A stretch of 64,000 nt of DNA from Acidimicrobiia bacterium (lineage in GTDB: Bacteria; Acidobacteriota; Vicinamibacteria; Vicinamibacterales; CAVVIG01): NCBI GenBank assembly GCA_016871175.1, contig VFZL01000003.1, positions 124,001-188,000 on the forward strand. Reading direction: 5' to 3'. Numbering within the stretch: the stretch's first letter is position 1; every line of letters begins with the position of its first letter. The position numbers and the translations under genes are program-made. The notes beneath the pieces were generated by a model. It was not told the origin of the DNA and made no database searches. It saw nothing but the letters and a program-made list of their open reading frames with translations. Positions 1 through 9,030 of this stretch are shown here, piece after piece.

Positions 1-2517
1 CACCCGTGTGCCGACGATCACGGTTCTGGGAGCGCCAGGGGCCAAGAAAGTGCCCTGCTGGACGGGGAACTCGCCACCGACCGCGGGGAACTGACGGGCG
101 ACGAACGTACCTGCAGGGGTGAACGCCACCGACCCGAGCTGCGCGGCCGATGCGTACTCGGCGCCGAGCAGGTTGTTGACCTGGACGAACAGCTGCATCC
201 ACGGCGTGAATCGGTAGCGCACCGACAGGTTGCTCACCACATAGCCGTCGGCCGAGCCGGGACCGAGGTAGAAGAGCCCATCGGGCTCGTGCTCACCGTT
301 CTCGTTGCCGCGTGCGAACGAGCTCGACGCGCCGATCACGTTGAAGTCGATCGAGAGCGCCGGCGTCGGCTGCCAATCCGCGAAGACCTTGAGGGTGTGG
401 CTGGGCATCAACGGAATCCGGTCACCGGGTCCCACCTCGATCGTGCTCTCGAGGCCTGCCCGACCGGCTTCGGCGTTCTCGTTGCTGCTGTTACCCGACC
501 CGTTGACGACTTCATGGCTCTGAAACGTCGCCGAGAGCCAGTTGTAACCCGCGCCGAAGGCCACATCACCCACGCGGCTCTGCACGCCGAGCTCGAGACC
601 GAGCCGACGCGTGCGCCCGAAGTTCTTGAAGTAGCCGAAACCGGTTGCCTCGGACGCGACGAACAGGATGTCGTTCCGATTCTCTGCTTGGAAGAACCCC
701 GCGTTCCACTGCGTGCGCCGGTGCCAGCGCCCGCGGACACCGGCCTCGACAGTCCGCGTCACGACCTGCTCGAGTGGCGGATCACCGGCCATCGCGTTCG
801 GCAGCTTGCATGGCTGCTCAGGGTCTGCGCAGCCCAGCTCGATCGATGTCGCCGCGCGACTGCCTTCGCTGTAGCCCGCGTAGAGATCGATCGAGGGCCG
901 AACGTTGTAGGTCACGCCGGCCGCAGGATTGAATCGCGAGAACACGTGATCCCCATCGAGCGATCCCGCTTCCCCACCCGGGCGGATCCGATCGCGGTTT
1001 TCGAGCCGCGTCCGATTGAAACGACCCGACACGGTGAGGTGCCACACATCGTTCAGCGTGAGCGTATCGAGGGCATAAACGCTCCACGTCCGCTGCACGC
1101 CGTCGAGCCTGACACGCGAATCGAAGGGCTCGCCGTCGACGTCCCCGGCGTTCTCGCCGTCGGCGAAGACGCCCGTGCCCTGGATGCTTCGATCCGGCAA
1201 CAGGTAGCCGAGCTCGGAGGACTGCAGGAAGTCCATGCGGCTCCGGTCGATCGCGGCGCCGAACACGACCTGGTGCTTTGCGGTCCGCCCCGTCTGCTCC
1301 CAGTTGGCCTGCCCCGTGAGACCGGCCGTGTTCTGATGCGCCTGCCCACGGTTGATCAACCCGTTGCACTGCTCTCCGGGCTCATCTTGGAGGAGGATGT
1401 TGCCAATACAGCGCAGGAATGGAAACGGCATGGTCGCGGCGCTCGCACCACTCACCGGCACAGTGGTGTACCCGGCAGCGATGAGCGCAGCACGTTCCGC
1501 AGCGCTCGGCTGATACACCGACTGATCGAGCGAGCCTTCGTTGGAGTCGCCGTTGAACGTGTGCGTCCGGATGTGCCGGACGTAGCCGCTGCCGGTGAAG
1601 CCGAGGCGATCGGACCACGCGCGACGAAAGATCGCATTGACCCATGTCGATCGGTTGTCGGTCTCATCAGGCTTCGTGTAGACGCTGCGGTAATCGCGCT
1701 CGAGCAATCGCTCCTCTTGAAGCCCATTCCCATTCAGCGCGTTGTCCGCGTGGGCCGCTGACACGGTCAGCGTGGTGCGCGCGTGCTGCCAGCCGATCTT
1801 GCCGAACAGTTGCCTCACGTCTGACGGGGATGCCTCGCGCCAGCCGTCCTCGGCGAACAGATTTCCGGTGGCGTACCAATGCAGCGACCCGTCGCCACGC
1901 GAGGCCCCGTGCTCGAACTCGACAGCCCGCCGTACGAACTGCCCGTAGAGGGCCTGGACCGACGTCCCTTTGTGGCTCAAGCCGTCCTTGGTCTGGAGCA
2001 CCAACGAACCGCCGAGCGTGTTGAGCCCGAAAAGCGGGTTCGATCCGGGCATCACCGCCGAGGAGGCGATCGCCGCTCGCGAAATGAGATCCCAACTGAC
2101 CACCTCGCCGAACGGCTGATTCATGCGGACGCCGTCCATGTACACCGACAGGCCCTGCGGAGTCCCCAACAGCGGTGAGGCGGTGTAGCCGCGGTAGTTG
2201 ACGTCTGCCTGATACGGGTTTCCCTGGATGTCGTTGATATGAACCGCGGTGGCGCGGCGATTGAGGAAGTCCGCGAGGTTCAACGCGCCGCTGGCATCAA
2301 GGTCGCGATCGGAGGCGGTCTGAATCGGCGCGGGGAGCTGCTCCGCCGTGACCGTCAGTCCTGGGATCGGCGTGGTACCCACGACGTCGACCTCTTCTTC
2401 GAAGGTGGGCGTTCCCTGAGGCGGCGGGGTCTGCGGCGGCTGCGCGGTTGCGTGGCCGACCCACACCAGCAGCACGCCGGCACAGACCATCCCTCTCCAA
2501 CGGATCGAATCCAACAC
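1..2517 (-). CDS. TonB-dependent outer-membrane receptor, C-terminus beyond the left edge
   Basis: An open minus-strand frame runs without a stop from a GTG at 2517 (TTG at 2520 is the alternative) to the window edge, about 839 codons. The start follows AGGAG at a spacing of 8. A signal peptide (residues 1 to about 26, ending ATAQ) is followed by a proline-rich stretch and a plug domain (about 35-165) with the usual sequence of plug motifs, including YMDGVRMNQPFGE and GLNTLGGSLVL. The rest is an aromatic-rich beta barrel; the late motif VQVNNLLGAEY is close to the end of the family, so only a few residues should be missing. It would import a siderophore, vitamin or glycan fragment with TonB energy; the substrate cannot be read. 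It is divergent from the sigma/anti-sigma pair, which might respond to the same signal (inference). Confidence 0.9.
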   Translation of the reverse strand, partial: MLDSIRWRGMVCAGVLLVWVGHATAQPPQTPPPQGTPTFEEEVDVVGTTPIPGLTVTAEQLPAPIQTASDRDLDASGALNLADFLNRRATAVHINDIQGNPYQADVNYRGYTASPLLGTPQGLSVYMDGVRMNQPFGEVVSWDLISRAAIASSAVMPGSNPLFGLNTLGGSLVLQTKDGLSHKGTSVQALYGQFVRRAVEFEHGASRGDGSLHWYATGNLFAEDGWREASPSDVRQLFGKIGWQHARTTLTVSAAHADNALNGNGLQEERLLERDYRSVYTKPDETDNRSTWVNAIFRRAWSDRLGFTGSGYVRHIRTHTFNGDSNEGSLDQSVYQPSAAERAALIAAGYTTVPVSGASAATMPFPFLRCIGNILLQDEPGEQCNGLINRGQAHQNTAGLTGQANWEQTGRTAKHQVVFGAAIDRSRMDFLQSSELGYLLPDRSIQGTGVFADGENAGDVDGEPFDSRVRLDGVQRTWSVYALDTLTLNDVWHLTVSGRFNRTRLENRDRIRPGGEAGSLDGDHVFSRFNPAAGVTYNVRPSIDLYAGYSEGSRAATSIELGCADPEQPCKLPNAMAGDPPLEQVVTRTVEAGVRGRWHRRTQWNAGFFQAENRNDILFVASEATGFGYFKNFGRTRRLGLELGVQSRVGDVAFGAGYNWLSATFQSHEVVNGSGNSSNENAEAGRAGLESTIEVGPGDRIPLMPSHTLKVFADWQPTPALSIDFNVIGASSSFARGNENGEHEPDGLFYLGPGSADGYVVSNLSVRYRFTPWMQLFVQVNNLLGAEYASAAQLGSVAFTPAGTFVARQFPAVGGEFPVQQGTFLAPGAPRTVIVGTRV

Positions 2518-2660
2518 CAAGCTGTCTCCTGTGCGCCATTGCCTCGGTGCCCCTCGGCCGCACGCTGGCTCGCAGGCGTACATCCCCGCGGCCGACGCGC
2601 CGTTCACGCTCTTTTTTCGGCGGCGCCTCGTGGGTCAGCCGGCGGGCGCTCGCGTATAGA

Positions 2661-3248
2661 ATGCGCGGACGCATGTCCGCTCGGGAACCGTTCGTGACGC
2701 CGTTCGTGTTGCCAGCCCCACTCGATGTGCCGGCCGAGGGGTCGTGCCACGCCGAGGCCCAGGTCCTGGCTCTGTTCGATGACTATCAGCGCCCGCTCCA
2801 ACGGTACCTCATCTCGCTCGGCCTCGGCCCGGACGCGGCCGAAGACGTCGTCCAGGACGTGTTCGTGGCGCTGTTTCAGCACCTGCAGCGCGGGCAGTCC
2901 AGTCACAATCTGCCCGGCTGGCTCTTCAAAGTGGCGTACAACCTCGGTCTGAAGCATCGGCGGGCACACCGGCGCCGCTGGTGGTTTCAGGGCACGTCGG
3001 CGACGTCCGGATCCGACCCGATCGATTCAACCGCCGATCCTGAAACACAACTGGCGGAAGCAGAGCAGCGCCTCCGCTGGCAAGGAGTTCTCCGGGCCTT
3101 GCCGGAGCGCGATCGCCGGTGTGTGCTCCTCCGTGCGGAAGGCCACACGTATCGTGCGATTGCGGCGCTTCTGAACGTGTCGCTCGGAACGGTCGCGAAG
3201 TCGATGGCGCGCGCGCTGGACCGATTCGGGCGAGCCGATCAACGGTGA
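2661..3248 (+). CDS. ECF-type RNA polymerase sigma factor
   Basis: A 195-residue sigma-70 family protein. Region 2 (about residues 36-100) shows the core-binding helix with DAAEDVVQDVFVALF and the tryptophan GWLF motif; region 4 (about 135-190) shows ALPERDRRCVLLRAEGHTYRAIAALLNVSLGTV split by a helix-turn-helix. The open frame extends upstream to 2448 but that part is arginine-rich shadow. Starts at 2661 or 2673 are both possible; neither has a ribosome-binding site, and a TATAGAAT -10-like element lies at 2655-2662, so the mRNA may be leaderless with the start at 2673. Its stop overlaps the start of the anti-sigma gene. It probably activates its own operon and an extracytoplasmic response. 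Confidence 0.9.
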   Translation: MRGRMSAREPFVTPFVLPAPLDVPAEGSCHAEAQVLALFDDYQRPLQRYLISLGLGPDAAEDVVQDVFVALFQHLQRGQSSHNLPGWLFKVAYNLGLKHRRAHRRRWWFQGTSATSGSDPIDSTADPETQLAEAEQRLRWQGVLRALPERDRRCVLLRAEGHTYRAIAALLNVSLGTVAKSMARALDRFGRADQR

Positions 3249-4084
3249 CGCAGATGTTCAACGCTCCTCTCTCACTCGACCGCAGGCGCCATGTTCAGGA
3301 CGCGGAGCTCCTGCGATTCGGTGTCGAGCCCGGCACCTCGCGGACGGATGCGGCGATCGCTTTGCACGTGGCGACGTGCGCCCGGTGCCAGCGCCGTCTG
3401 CAGGCGCTCGTAGACGCCGACCGTCGACTGCAGGCCTTCGACGCGCAGGACGACTGGATCTCGAACGCGCGACGTGTGCGCGCGCGCGCCCAGCTCCAGG
3501 CCCGCCTCGCGGCGTACCCCACGGGCTGGCCGGCCGGTCGGCCCAGGCCCCTTCATCTCGCGGTCGGTGCCGCGCTCGGTGGGCTCATCGTGGCCGTCGG
3601 CCTGACCGTCGGGACGACGTGGACCGCGCGCTCCGACGCGCCACGCGTGCCAGAAGTGGCGGCACCAGTCCGGCTCGCTCGTGCGCTGCCGATCCGCACG
3701 CTCACTCCGGGCGCGACGGTCGCGGTCCCGGTCGACGAGCTCTGCCGTCTGCAAATGCGGGAGCCGGAGCCGATTCCCACCTCGGTGCGCGCGGCGGTCC
3801 TACGCGCGTACGGGATGGAGGCGGCGCCCGACCACGAGTACGAGCTCGACTTCCTCATTACGCCAGCGCTCGGCGGATCTCCAGATCCGCGCAATCTGTG
3901 GCCCGAGCCGTACCACTCGCCCGTGTGGAACGCGTCAGTGAAGGACGAACTGGAGATCCTGCTGCCGCGGCTCGTCTGCGCTGGTCAGATCGACCTCGAG
4001 ACCGCGCAACGCGACATCGCGATCGACTGGATCGCGGCGTACAAGAAGTACTTCAAGACCGATCGGCCGCTTCGTCGAGGCTAG
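3245..4084 (+). CDS. Zinc-finger anti-sigma factor with a C-terminal HNH-like domain
   Basis: The GTG at 3245 overlaps the sigma stop (GTGA), so translation is likely coupled; an ATG at 3254 is the alternative start. The 279-residue protein has an anti-sigma zinc-finger motif HxxxCxxC (H41, C45, C48), a basic linker, one membrane helix (about 103-126) and a long extracytoplasmic part. Residues about 199-270 resemble a small acidobacterial HNH-like module (LGGSPDPRNLWPEP, then a conserved IDWIAAYKKY helix), but the expected D-H pair reads D-F at 202-203, so nuclease activity is unlikely. The module may be a sensor that releases the sigma factor. The HxxxCxxC motif and operon pairing are seen directly; the sensor role is inferred. 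Confidence 0.8.
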   Translation: MTQMFNAPLSLDRRRHVQDAELLRFGVEPGTSRTDAAIALHVATCARCQRRLQALVDADRRLQAFDAQDDWISNARRVRARAQLQARLAAYPTGWPAGRPRPLHLAVGAALGGLIVAVGLTVGTTWTARSDAPRVPEVAAPVRLARALPIRTLTPGATVAVPVDELCRLQMREPEPIPTSVRAAVLRAYGMEAAPDHEYELDFLITPALGGSPDPRNLWPEPYHSPVWNASVKDELEILLPRLVCAGQIDLETAQRDIAIDWIAAYKKYFKTDRPLRRG

Positions 4085-4373
4085 TCGAGACTCCCCGATT
4101 GCGGTCCACCCTCTGCTCTAGCACGCTCAATGCGACCACAGCCGTCAGGTTCGTCGACGACTTCATCGCGCCTCGAAGACCAGTGACATCGGCAAAGCCG
4201 ACGTTCTCGTGTCGCGTTTGAACCAACTCGTCAGGGCTGAGGGCACTGAGATCGGGTAGGACCTTGGCACCGGGCGGAGGCTGAACGGCTTCGCCTCTGC
4301 GAGTGGGGCAAGCCGAACCAAGCCCCTTGGCGACCCGACGAACTGCGCTAGGGCGCGAGACTCGACCTCACGG

Positions 4374-5360
4374 CTACTGCGCCAGAGTTATCGGTCGGCC
4401 GGTGATGCGTTCACGACTCACGTCCGGGGACGGCTGTTTCGGCTTGATCTCCACGGTCATCGTCTCGCCCTCCCATCGGGTCACCAGCGGATTCTTGCGC
4501 AGATGGCCGAACAGGTACTCCTCGACGAAGGGCGTGCAGCGATAGTGCAAGACCTGCATGTTGGGCTCAACGCGACGGTAGATCGGCATCGAGATCTTCC
4601 AGGGTCTGGTGAACACCTTCGGGTCTTCGATCGTCGCCTCGTAGTTGATCAGATCCGGCGACGTGAGGGCATAGCGCTCGGTGACCTTCATCGCGTCGCT
4701 GTGGAAGTTGCCCGCCCGATCGAACCACGGTTCGGCGGTGAGATCCGTCACCTCGATCACCAGTGTGTCCCCCTCCCACTTGCCGACCGAATGGCCCATC
4801 CACTGCGGCACCGGCGGTGGCTCCACAGTGTCGAAGTGGATCACGCGCGCGGCGTTCGAGAACGCGAAGAACATGTGGATTTCGTTGCTGCTCTGCACGA
4901 TCTGATAGGGATAGGGCATGTACATCGCCCGCGGTACACCCGGCAGCTGGCATTTCAGCTCTGGATCCCAATCCAGCCAGTACGCGGCGTTCTCGCGCTT
5001 CCGTGCGAGCGCCTCCGGCGTGTAGGGAATCTGGCCGTCACCGTCCACCACACCCAGCGACCCTGGCACACCTCCCGCCGCGCCAAACGGGAGCGACGGT
5101 GCAGCGGGCACTTGCGCAAACTCGTACGGATACACGCCCGGCTGCATCACCGCGCCGGCCCGCGCTTCGTGCGCCTGGAGATCCCAATGCGCCTCGTTGT
5201 TGGTCTGCCAGATCCCGCTGAAGTTCGGCCGATCCCCGATTCGCGGCATGCGCGCCACTGGCGTGCCTTGGTCGCTGGACCGTTCGGGCATCACGAACAT
5301 GGCCGCGGCGGCAGCGACCAACGCCCCAACCAGCGCGCCTCCGATGAATCCACTTCGCAT
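4374..5360 (-). CDS. Secreted/anchored protein of unknown function, FSGIW-type
   Basis: A 328-residue protein starting at ATG 5360 after an AAGG site; the open frame runs further upstream but overlaps the preceding gene. The N-terminus is a membrane anchor or signal (MRSGFIGGALVGALVAAAA). A RPNFSGIWQ motif follows, then a C-terminal half with GKWEGDTLVIEVTDL and a conserved CTPFVEEY segment. The same order of motifs occurs in the gene just upstream, so the two are paralogues. Such proteins are common in Acidobacteria and have no assigned function; no catalytic motif is visible. It lies 8 bases after the stop of the upstream paralogue and is likely co-transcribed with it. Confidence 0.8.
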   Translation of the reverse strand: MRSGFIGGALVGALVAAAAAMFVMPERSSDQGTPVARMPRIGDRPNFSGIWQTNNEAHWDLQAHEARAGAVMQPGVYPYEFAQVPAAPSLPFGAAGGVPGSLGVVDGDGQIPYTPEALARKRENAAYWLDWDPELKCQLPGVPRAMYMPYPYQIVQSSNEIHMFFAFSNAARVIHFDTVEPPPVPQWMGHSVGKWEGDTLVIEVTDLTAEPWFDRAGNFHSDAMKVTERYALTSPDLINYEATIEDPKVFTRPWKISMPIYRRVEPNMQVLHYRCTPFVEEYLFGHLRKNPLVTRWEGETMTVEIKPKQPSPDVSRERITGRPITLAQ

Positions 5361-5368
5361 GTGACCTT

Positions 5369-6526
5369 CTATCGCGGATCGTTGATTCCCGTCCCGAGTG
5401 ATTCGGAGTTCGAGGAGATATCGAGCGACGCAGGATGCGGCCCGCGACGTGCGGCGAATGCGCGCTCGGCCGCACGCGCACCTGCAAGGAGCCCGACCAT
5501 GCCCTGGTTGCCCTCGTGGCACCGTGGCTCGTAATAGACGCGGTTCAGTTTGCTATCCTGCCGTATCAGCTCTTGCCGAGCCATCCACGGGGCCGTCCAC
5601 GTCGTCTTGTCTTCGACGGTGACTCGGTAGTCGAGCGTCTTGTCGTCGCGACGCGTCCATCGCTCGACCAGGTGCAGGCTCTCGCGAGAATTCTGGAACT
5701 CCATGTAGGGCTCGAAGTTCGTCACATCAACCACCAACGTGTGGCCTTCCCAGCGCCCACGCGAATCCCCAAAGGGCTCGCGTACATGTGGGGCGAGGTG
5801 CGGCCGGTCGGTCACCTGAATCGTGCGGTGGAAGCCCTGTCCCTGACCGATGTCGTAGTAGATGGAGATGACGCCCGGCGATTGGACGATGCGCCAGAAG
5901 CCGTCGAAGGCGGGCAGTTGAGCGCCCATGCAGCGTTCACCCAGGTTGCGATCCTCCGGACCGTCGGCGCGGTTCAAGTTGATCATCGAGTAGGACGGCG
6001 GTCGCTTGTTCAATTTGGGAGACGGAGGACCGTAGGTGCCGTCGGTGCAGTCGCCCCGCTTCTCTTTACACGTGTCCGTGTGCTGCTTGAGCGCCATCGC
6101 GTACGCGCGCATAGCCGTCCGCCGCTGCTGCACTTCCGGCTTGAGCGGCGGAAGGCGGCCGTCAGGCGGGTCGACGATGAGCGAGGTAAACCGGCCCGTT
6201 GGCCGCACCGAGACGAACACCCCGTCGTAGGCGCCGGCCACATCCGCCACGGTTCCGCGCTCCGCGCGAGGGCGTACTTCAGCGCCGAGGCGTCGGCGAT
6301 CCAATTCCGCCACTTCTTCGTCGGTGAACAGCTCGCGGTTGCCCAACTCCGAAGCCCGCTGCAAGTTGACGTCGAACGGGTCGGTCCACACGCCCTGCAA
6401 GTCGGGCTCGCCCCAGGGTGTAACCGCCCCAGCGGGTGTCGTCTGTCCGAACAAGCCCCGCGACCACGAGCCACCGGCGGCCAACAAAATCAGGACTGCA
6501 GTCCACGCGAGTGTGTAGCGGAGCAT
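5369..6526 (-). CDS. Secreted protein of unknown function, LQGVW-type paralogue
   Basis: A 385-residue protein. The ATG at 6526 follows AGGAGG by six bases; a TTG two codons upstream touches that site and is less likely. It has an N-terminal signal peptide (hydrophobic core TLAWTAVLILLAAGG), then GEPDLQGVWTDP, a YSMINLN segment, GRWEGHTLVVDVTNF and a C-terminal EPRCHEGN segment. The order matches the downstream neighbour (FSGIW, WEGDTLVIEV, cysteine segment near the C-terminus), so both likely arose by tandem duplication and act in the periplasm or outside the cell. Function is unknown. Confidence 0.8.
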   Translation of the reverse strand: MLRYTLAWTAVLILLAAGGSWSRGLFGQTTPAGAVTPWGEPDLQGVWTDPFDVNLQRASELGNRELFTDEEVAELDRRRLGAEVRPRAERGTVADVAGAYDGVFVSVRPTGRFTSLIVDPPDGRLPPLKPEVQQRRTAMRAYAMALKQHTDTCKEKRGDCTDGTYGPPSPKLNKRPPSYSMINLNRADGPEDRNLGERCMGAQLPAFDGFWRIVQSPGVISIYYDIGQGQGFHRTIQVTDRPHLAPHVREPFGDSRGRWEGHTLVVDVTNFEPYMEFQNSRESLHLVERWTRRDDKTLDYRVTVEDKTTWTAPWMARQELIRQDSKLNRVYYEPRCHEGNQGMVGLLAGARAAERAFAARRGPHPASLDISSNSESLGTGINDPR

Positions 6527-6667
6527 GGTCAACCTCCTGCGACGTGCTGACTATCCTCGTTCGAGAAGGCCACGTCAAGCGTTCGGGCCACCCGACCATC
6601 GGGTCTGACTCGTGAATGCTGGTCAGCGCGAAGAAACCGCGGAACGGTTTGGATATTGCGCGTCCGG

Positions 6668-6673
6668 TATAAT
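6668..6673 (+). promoter_or_regulatory. Perfect TATAAT -10 hexamer
   Basis: A consensus -10 hexamer stands 26 bases before the ATG of the membrane-TPR gene. No good -35 element is visible at 16-18 bases upstream. It is the best-looking promoter element in this divergent intergenic region. Confidence 0.4.
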
Positions 6674-6699
6674 TGCTGGCCTCGGGAGCGCCCTCATCA

Positions 6700-8616
6700 A
6701 TGCCATCGCAGGCGAGCGCGATTTCGGCGAAACAGCGCCGGTCCAGGAAGCCAGTCGCGGTCGAGGTCCCGGTCCGCCGGATCGGGGTGACGGCAGCATG
6801 GGCCCTCGCGCTGCCGCTCGCCTCCGCGGTGCTGGTCGCCGCGGCGACGCTGCTGCCGCGTTTCCCCGATGCCGATGCGGCTCGCTGGGGCTGCCTGGGA
6901 GCGGCCGGTGCTCTATTGATCGGCAGTCTGGGGTTGTTCGTCGACGCCACACGGCGTCAACGGATCTTCTCGATCGAAGTGAGTCTGCGGAAGCAGCACT
7001 ACGTTCAGGCGTGCGCGCACCTGACGATCTACTGGTACTGGGGGAGCTACTGGGAGGGCGTGCCCGACGCGGCTCCGCTGATCGCCGCCCAGCTCGCGTT
7101 CGCCTACGGAATCGATGCCCTGTTCAGTTGGTCCAGGCGTGAGAGCTACACGCTCGGGTTCGGACCGTTTCCAATCATCTTCAGCACGAACCTCTTTCTT
7201 TGGTTCAAGCCGGATTGGTTCTACCTGCAGTTCCTGATGGTGACGCTCGGCTTCTTCGCGCGCGAGTTCATTCGCTGGGAGAAAGATGGACGCCGTGTCC
7301 ACATCTTCAATCCTTCCTCGTTTCCACTCAGCGTGTTCTCGATCGGGCTGATCCTGACCGGCACCACCAACCTGACGTGGGGCCAGGAGATTGCCAGCAC
7401 ACAGCTGTACCCGCCGCATCTGTATCTGTTGATCTTCCTGGCCAGTCTGCCGGGGCAGTTGTTGTTCGGGGTTGCGCGGATGACGGTCTCGGCGGTGGTG
7501 ACGACGTACCTGCTGATGTGGCTTCACTTCCTCGCGACCGGGATGCACGTCTTCGAGTCGCCAACGATTCCGATTGCCGTGTTCCTCGGCATGCACCTGC
7601 TCTTCACCGATCCGTCGACGTCTCCCCGGACCGAGCTGGGTCGAATCGTGTTCGGCATGCTGTACGGCACCAGCGTCGTGGGACTCTACGTCGTGCTCGA
7701 GCGTCTCGGCGTGCCGACCTTCTACGACAAGCTGCTGCCGGTGCCGATTCTGAATCTCATGGTGCTGGCAATCGACCGGGCGGTGCGGTCCGAGGCCCTG
7801 AAGCGGTTCGATCCGGGGGCCGTCGCCGCCGCGTTGTCGCCTGGCGCTCGAAATGTCGCGTACACGGCGCTTTGGGCCACGGTGTTCGTGGTGTCGTATC
7901 TGGTGACCACGAACGCGACCACGTTGGCGCGCGCTGATGCCCTGCTGGCCGATGGACGCCTCGACGAGGCCATGGGGCACTACCGCGATCTCGTCGCGCG
8001 CGACCCGTCTCGATTCGAAGCTCACAACAAGTTGGGTTACATGTTGATGCGGACCGGACGGCCACAGGAGTCGCTGACGGTGCTTCGGCGTGCGCTCGAG
8101 CTCGCGCCGAAGAACGCGGAGGCGCACAACAATCTCGGTCTGGCGCTGATGCAGGTGGGGCAGGCTCAAGGGGCGGTCGAATCGCTGCGGAGTGCCACGA
8201 CGCTGAACCCGGAGTACTTGGAAGCCCGTTATAACCTGGGGCACGCTCTGCTGGCCGCGGCACAGCCAGCCGCGGCCGCGGAGCAGTTTCGCGAGGCACT
8301 CCGAATCCGCCCTGACTGGACTCCCGCTCTGGGGTCCCTCGCCTGGCTGCAAGCGACGGACGCTGGAGGCATCCGCAACCCCGACGATGCGATCCAGCTG
8401 GCCACGCGAGCGGCCGACCTGACCGGTCGCCACGATGCCCAGGTGCTCGACGTGCTCGCTGCGGCATACGCTGCGGCGGGGCGGTTCCAAGAGGCGACCG
8501 CGACGGCCGAGCTCGCCTCTCGCCTCGCGGCACAGTCAACGCCAGACCTCGCTCAACAGATTGCCGAACGCCTCAAGCTCTATCGAGCCGGGCAGCCCCT
8601 TGTGGCTGGCCGCTGA
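6700..8616 (+). CDS. Polytopic membrane protein (RnfD/NqrB-like) with C-terminal TPR repeats
   Basis: A 638-residue protein; ATG 6700 is chosen over the TTG at 6673, which lies inside the -10 element. About 24 basic residues precede a series of roughly ten membrane helices (to about residue 405). The stretch VHIFNPSSFPLSVFSIGL and the later MHLLFTDPSTSP resemble RnfD/NqrB-like membrane proteins of electron-transport complexes. The last 230 residues hold four to five TPR units, for example AHNNLGLALMQVGQAQGAVE and EARYNLGHALLAAAQPAAAAE. No Rnf partner genes are nearby. The TPR tail suggests a scaffold role. The RnfD link is a resemblance of one segment, not a firm assignment. Confidence 0.7.
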   Translation: MPSQASAISAKQRRSRKPVAVEVPVRRIGVTAAWALALPLASAVLVAAATLLPRFPDADAARWGCLGAAGALLIGSLGLFVDATRRQRIFSIEVSLRKQHYVQACAHLTIYWYWGSYWEGVPDAAPLIAAQLAFAYGIDALFSWSRRESYTLGFGPFPIIFSTNLFLWFKPDWFYLQFLMVTLGFFAREFIRWEKDGRRVHIFNPSSFPLSVFSIGLILTGTTNLTWGQEIASTQLYPPHLYLLIFLASLPGQLLFGVARMTVSAVVTTYLLMWLHFLATGMHVFESPTIPIAVFLGMHLLFTDPSTSPRTELGRIVFGMLYGTSVVGLYVVLERLGVPTFYDKLLPVPILNLMVLAIDRAVRSEALKRFDPGAVAAALSPGARNVAYTALWATVFVVSYLVTTNATTLARADALLADGRLDEAMGHYRDLVARDPSRFEAHNKLGYMLMRTGRPQESLTVLRRALELAPKNAEAHNNLGLALMQVGQAQGAVESLRSATTLNPEYLEARYNLGHALLAAAQPAAAAEQFREALRIRPDWTPALGSLAWLQATDAGGIRNPDDAIQLATRAADLTGRHDAQVLDVLAAAYAAAGRFQEATATAELASRLAAQSTPDLAQQIAERLKLYRAGQPLVAGR

Positions 8617-8664
8617 CGCACGTCCTATCCCGAATCGAAGATCAGGACTCGCGTCGATCGGCCG

Positions 8665-9030
8665 TCAACGGAGGCGATTGAGCAACGCCTGGAATCGAGG
8701 GAGGCTCCTCAGCTGGCTCCAGTCGGGCTCGTTGATGATCCAGGCCAGGTTAGTCACCGCCCGGTCGAGCGCCTGCTCAAGCGTGTCCAGCGCCTGGTCG
8801 TCGGAATGCCTCTCGACGTGACGCATGCCGACAGCGACGGTCGCCTCGTACGACGCTCGGGCGCGTTCGGGCTGACTGAGCCCGTCGTAAGTCAGAGCTA
8901 GGAGAGCCGGTCTGCTCAAAACCGCTCGAAACGGACTCGCTGCTGCTACGACACCTGACCGCTCGGCGGGAGGGGATGCGGCACTGGTCGATGCCGCAAG
9001 GTCGAGTTGATCAACTCGGGCCATAGCCAC
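8665..9030 (-). pseudogene. C-terminal fragment of a TPR-type regulator
   Basis: The frame ends with QALDTLEQALDR, then WIINEPDWSQLRSLPRFQALL, a tail typical of the C-terminus of acidobacterial TPR proteins attached to kinase, cyclase or winged-helix domains. The N-terminal 30 residues are low-complexity and overlap the neighbouring hydrolase, and no kinase, cyclase or DNA-binding part is present upstream. It is best read as a leftover 3' end of a larger gene. A free-standing small protein is possible but unlikely. Confidence 0.5.

Noticed and set aside
289-1761. 490-codon plus-strand open frame
   Set aside because: It is the antisense shadow of the TonB receptor; the minus frame carries signal peptide, plug and barrel motifs, the plus frame none.
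4085-4373. Open minus-strand frame of about 80 codons in the gap after the anti-sigma gene
   Set aside because: No start with a ribosome-binding site, no family resemblance, and it runs into the antisense of a real gene.
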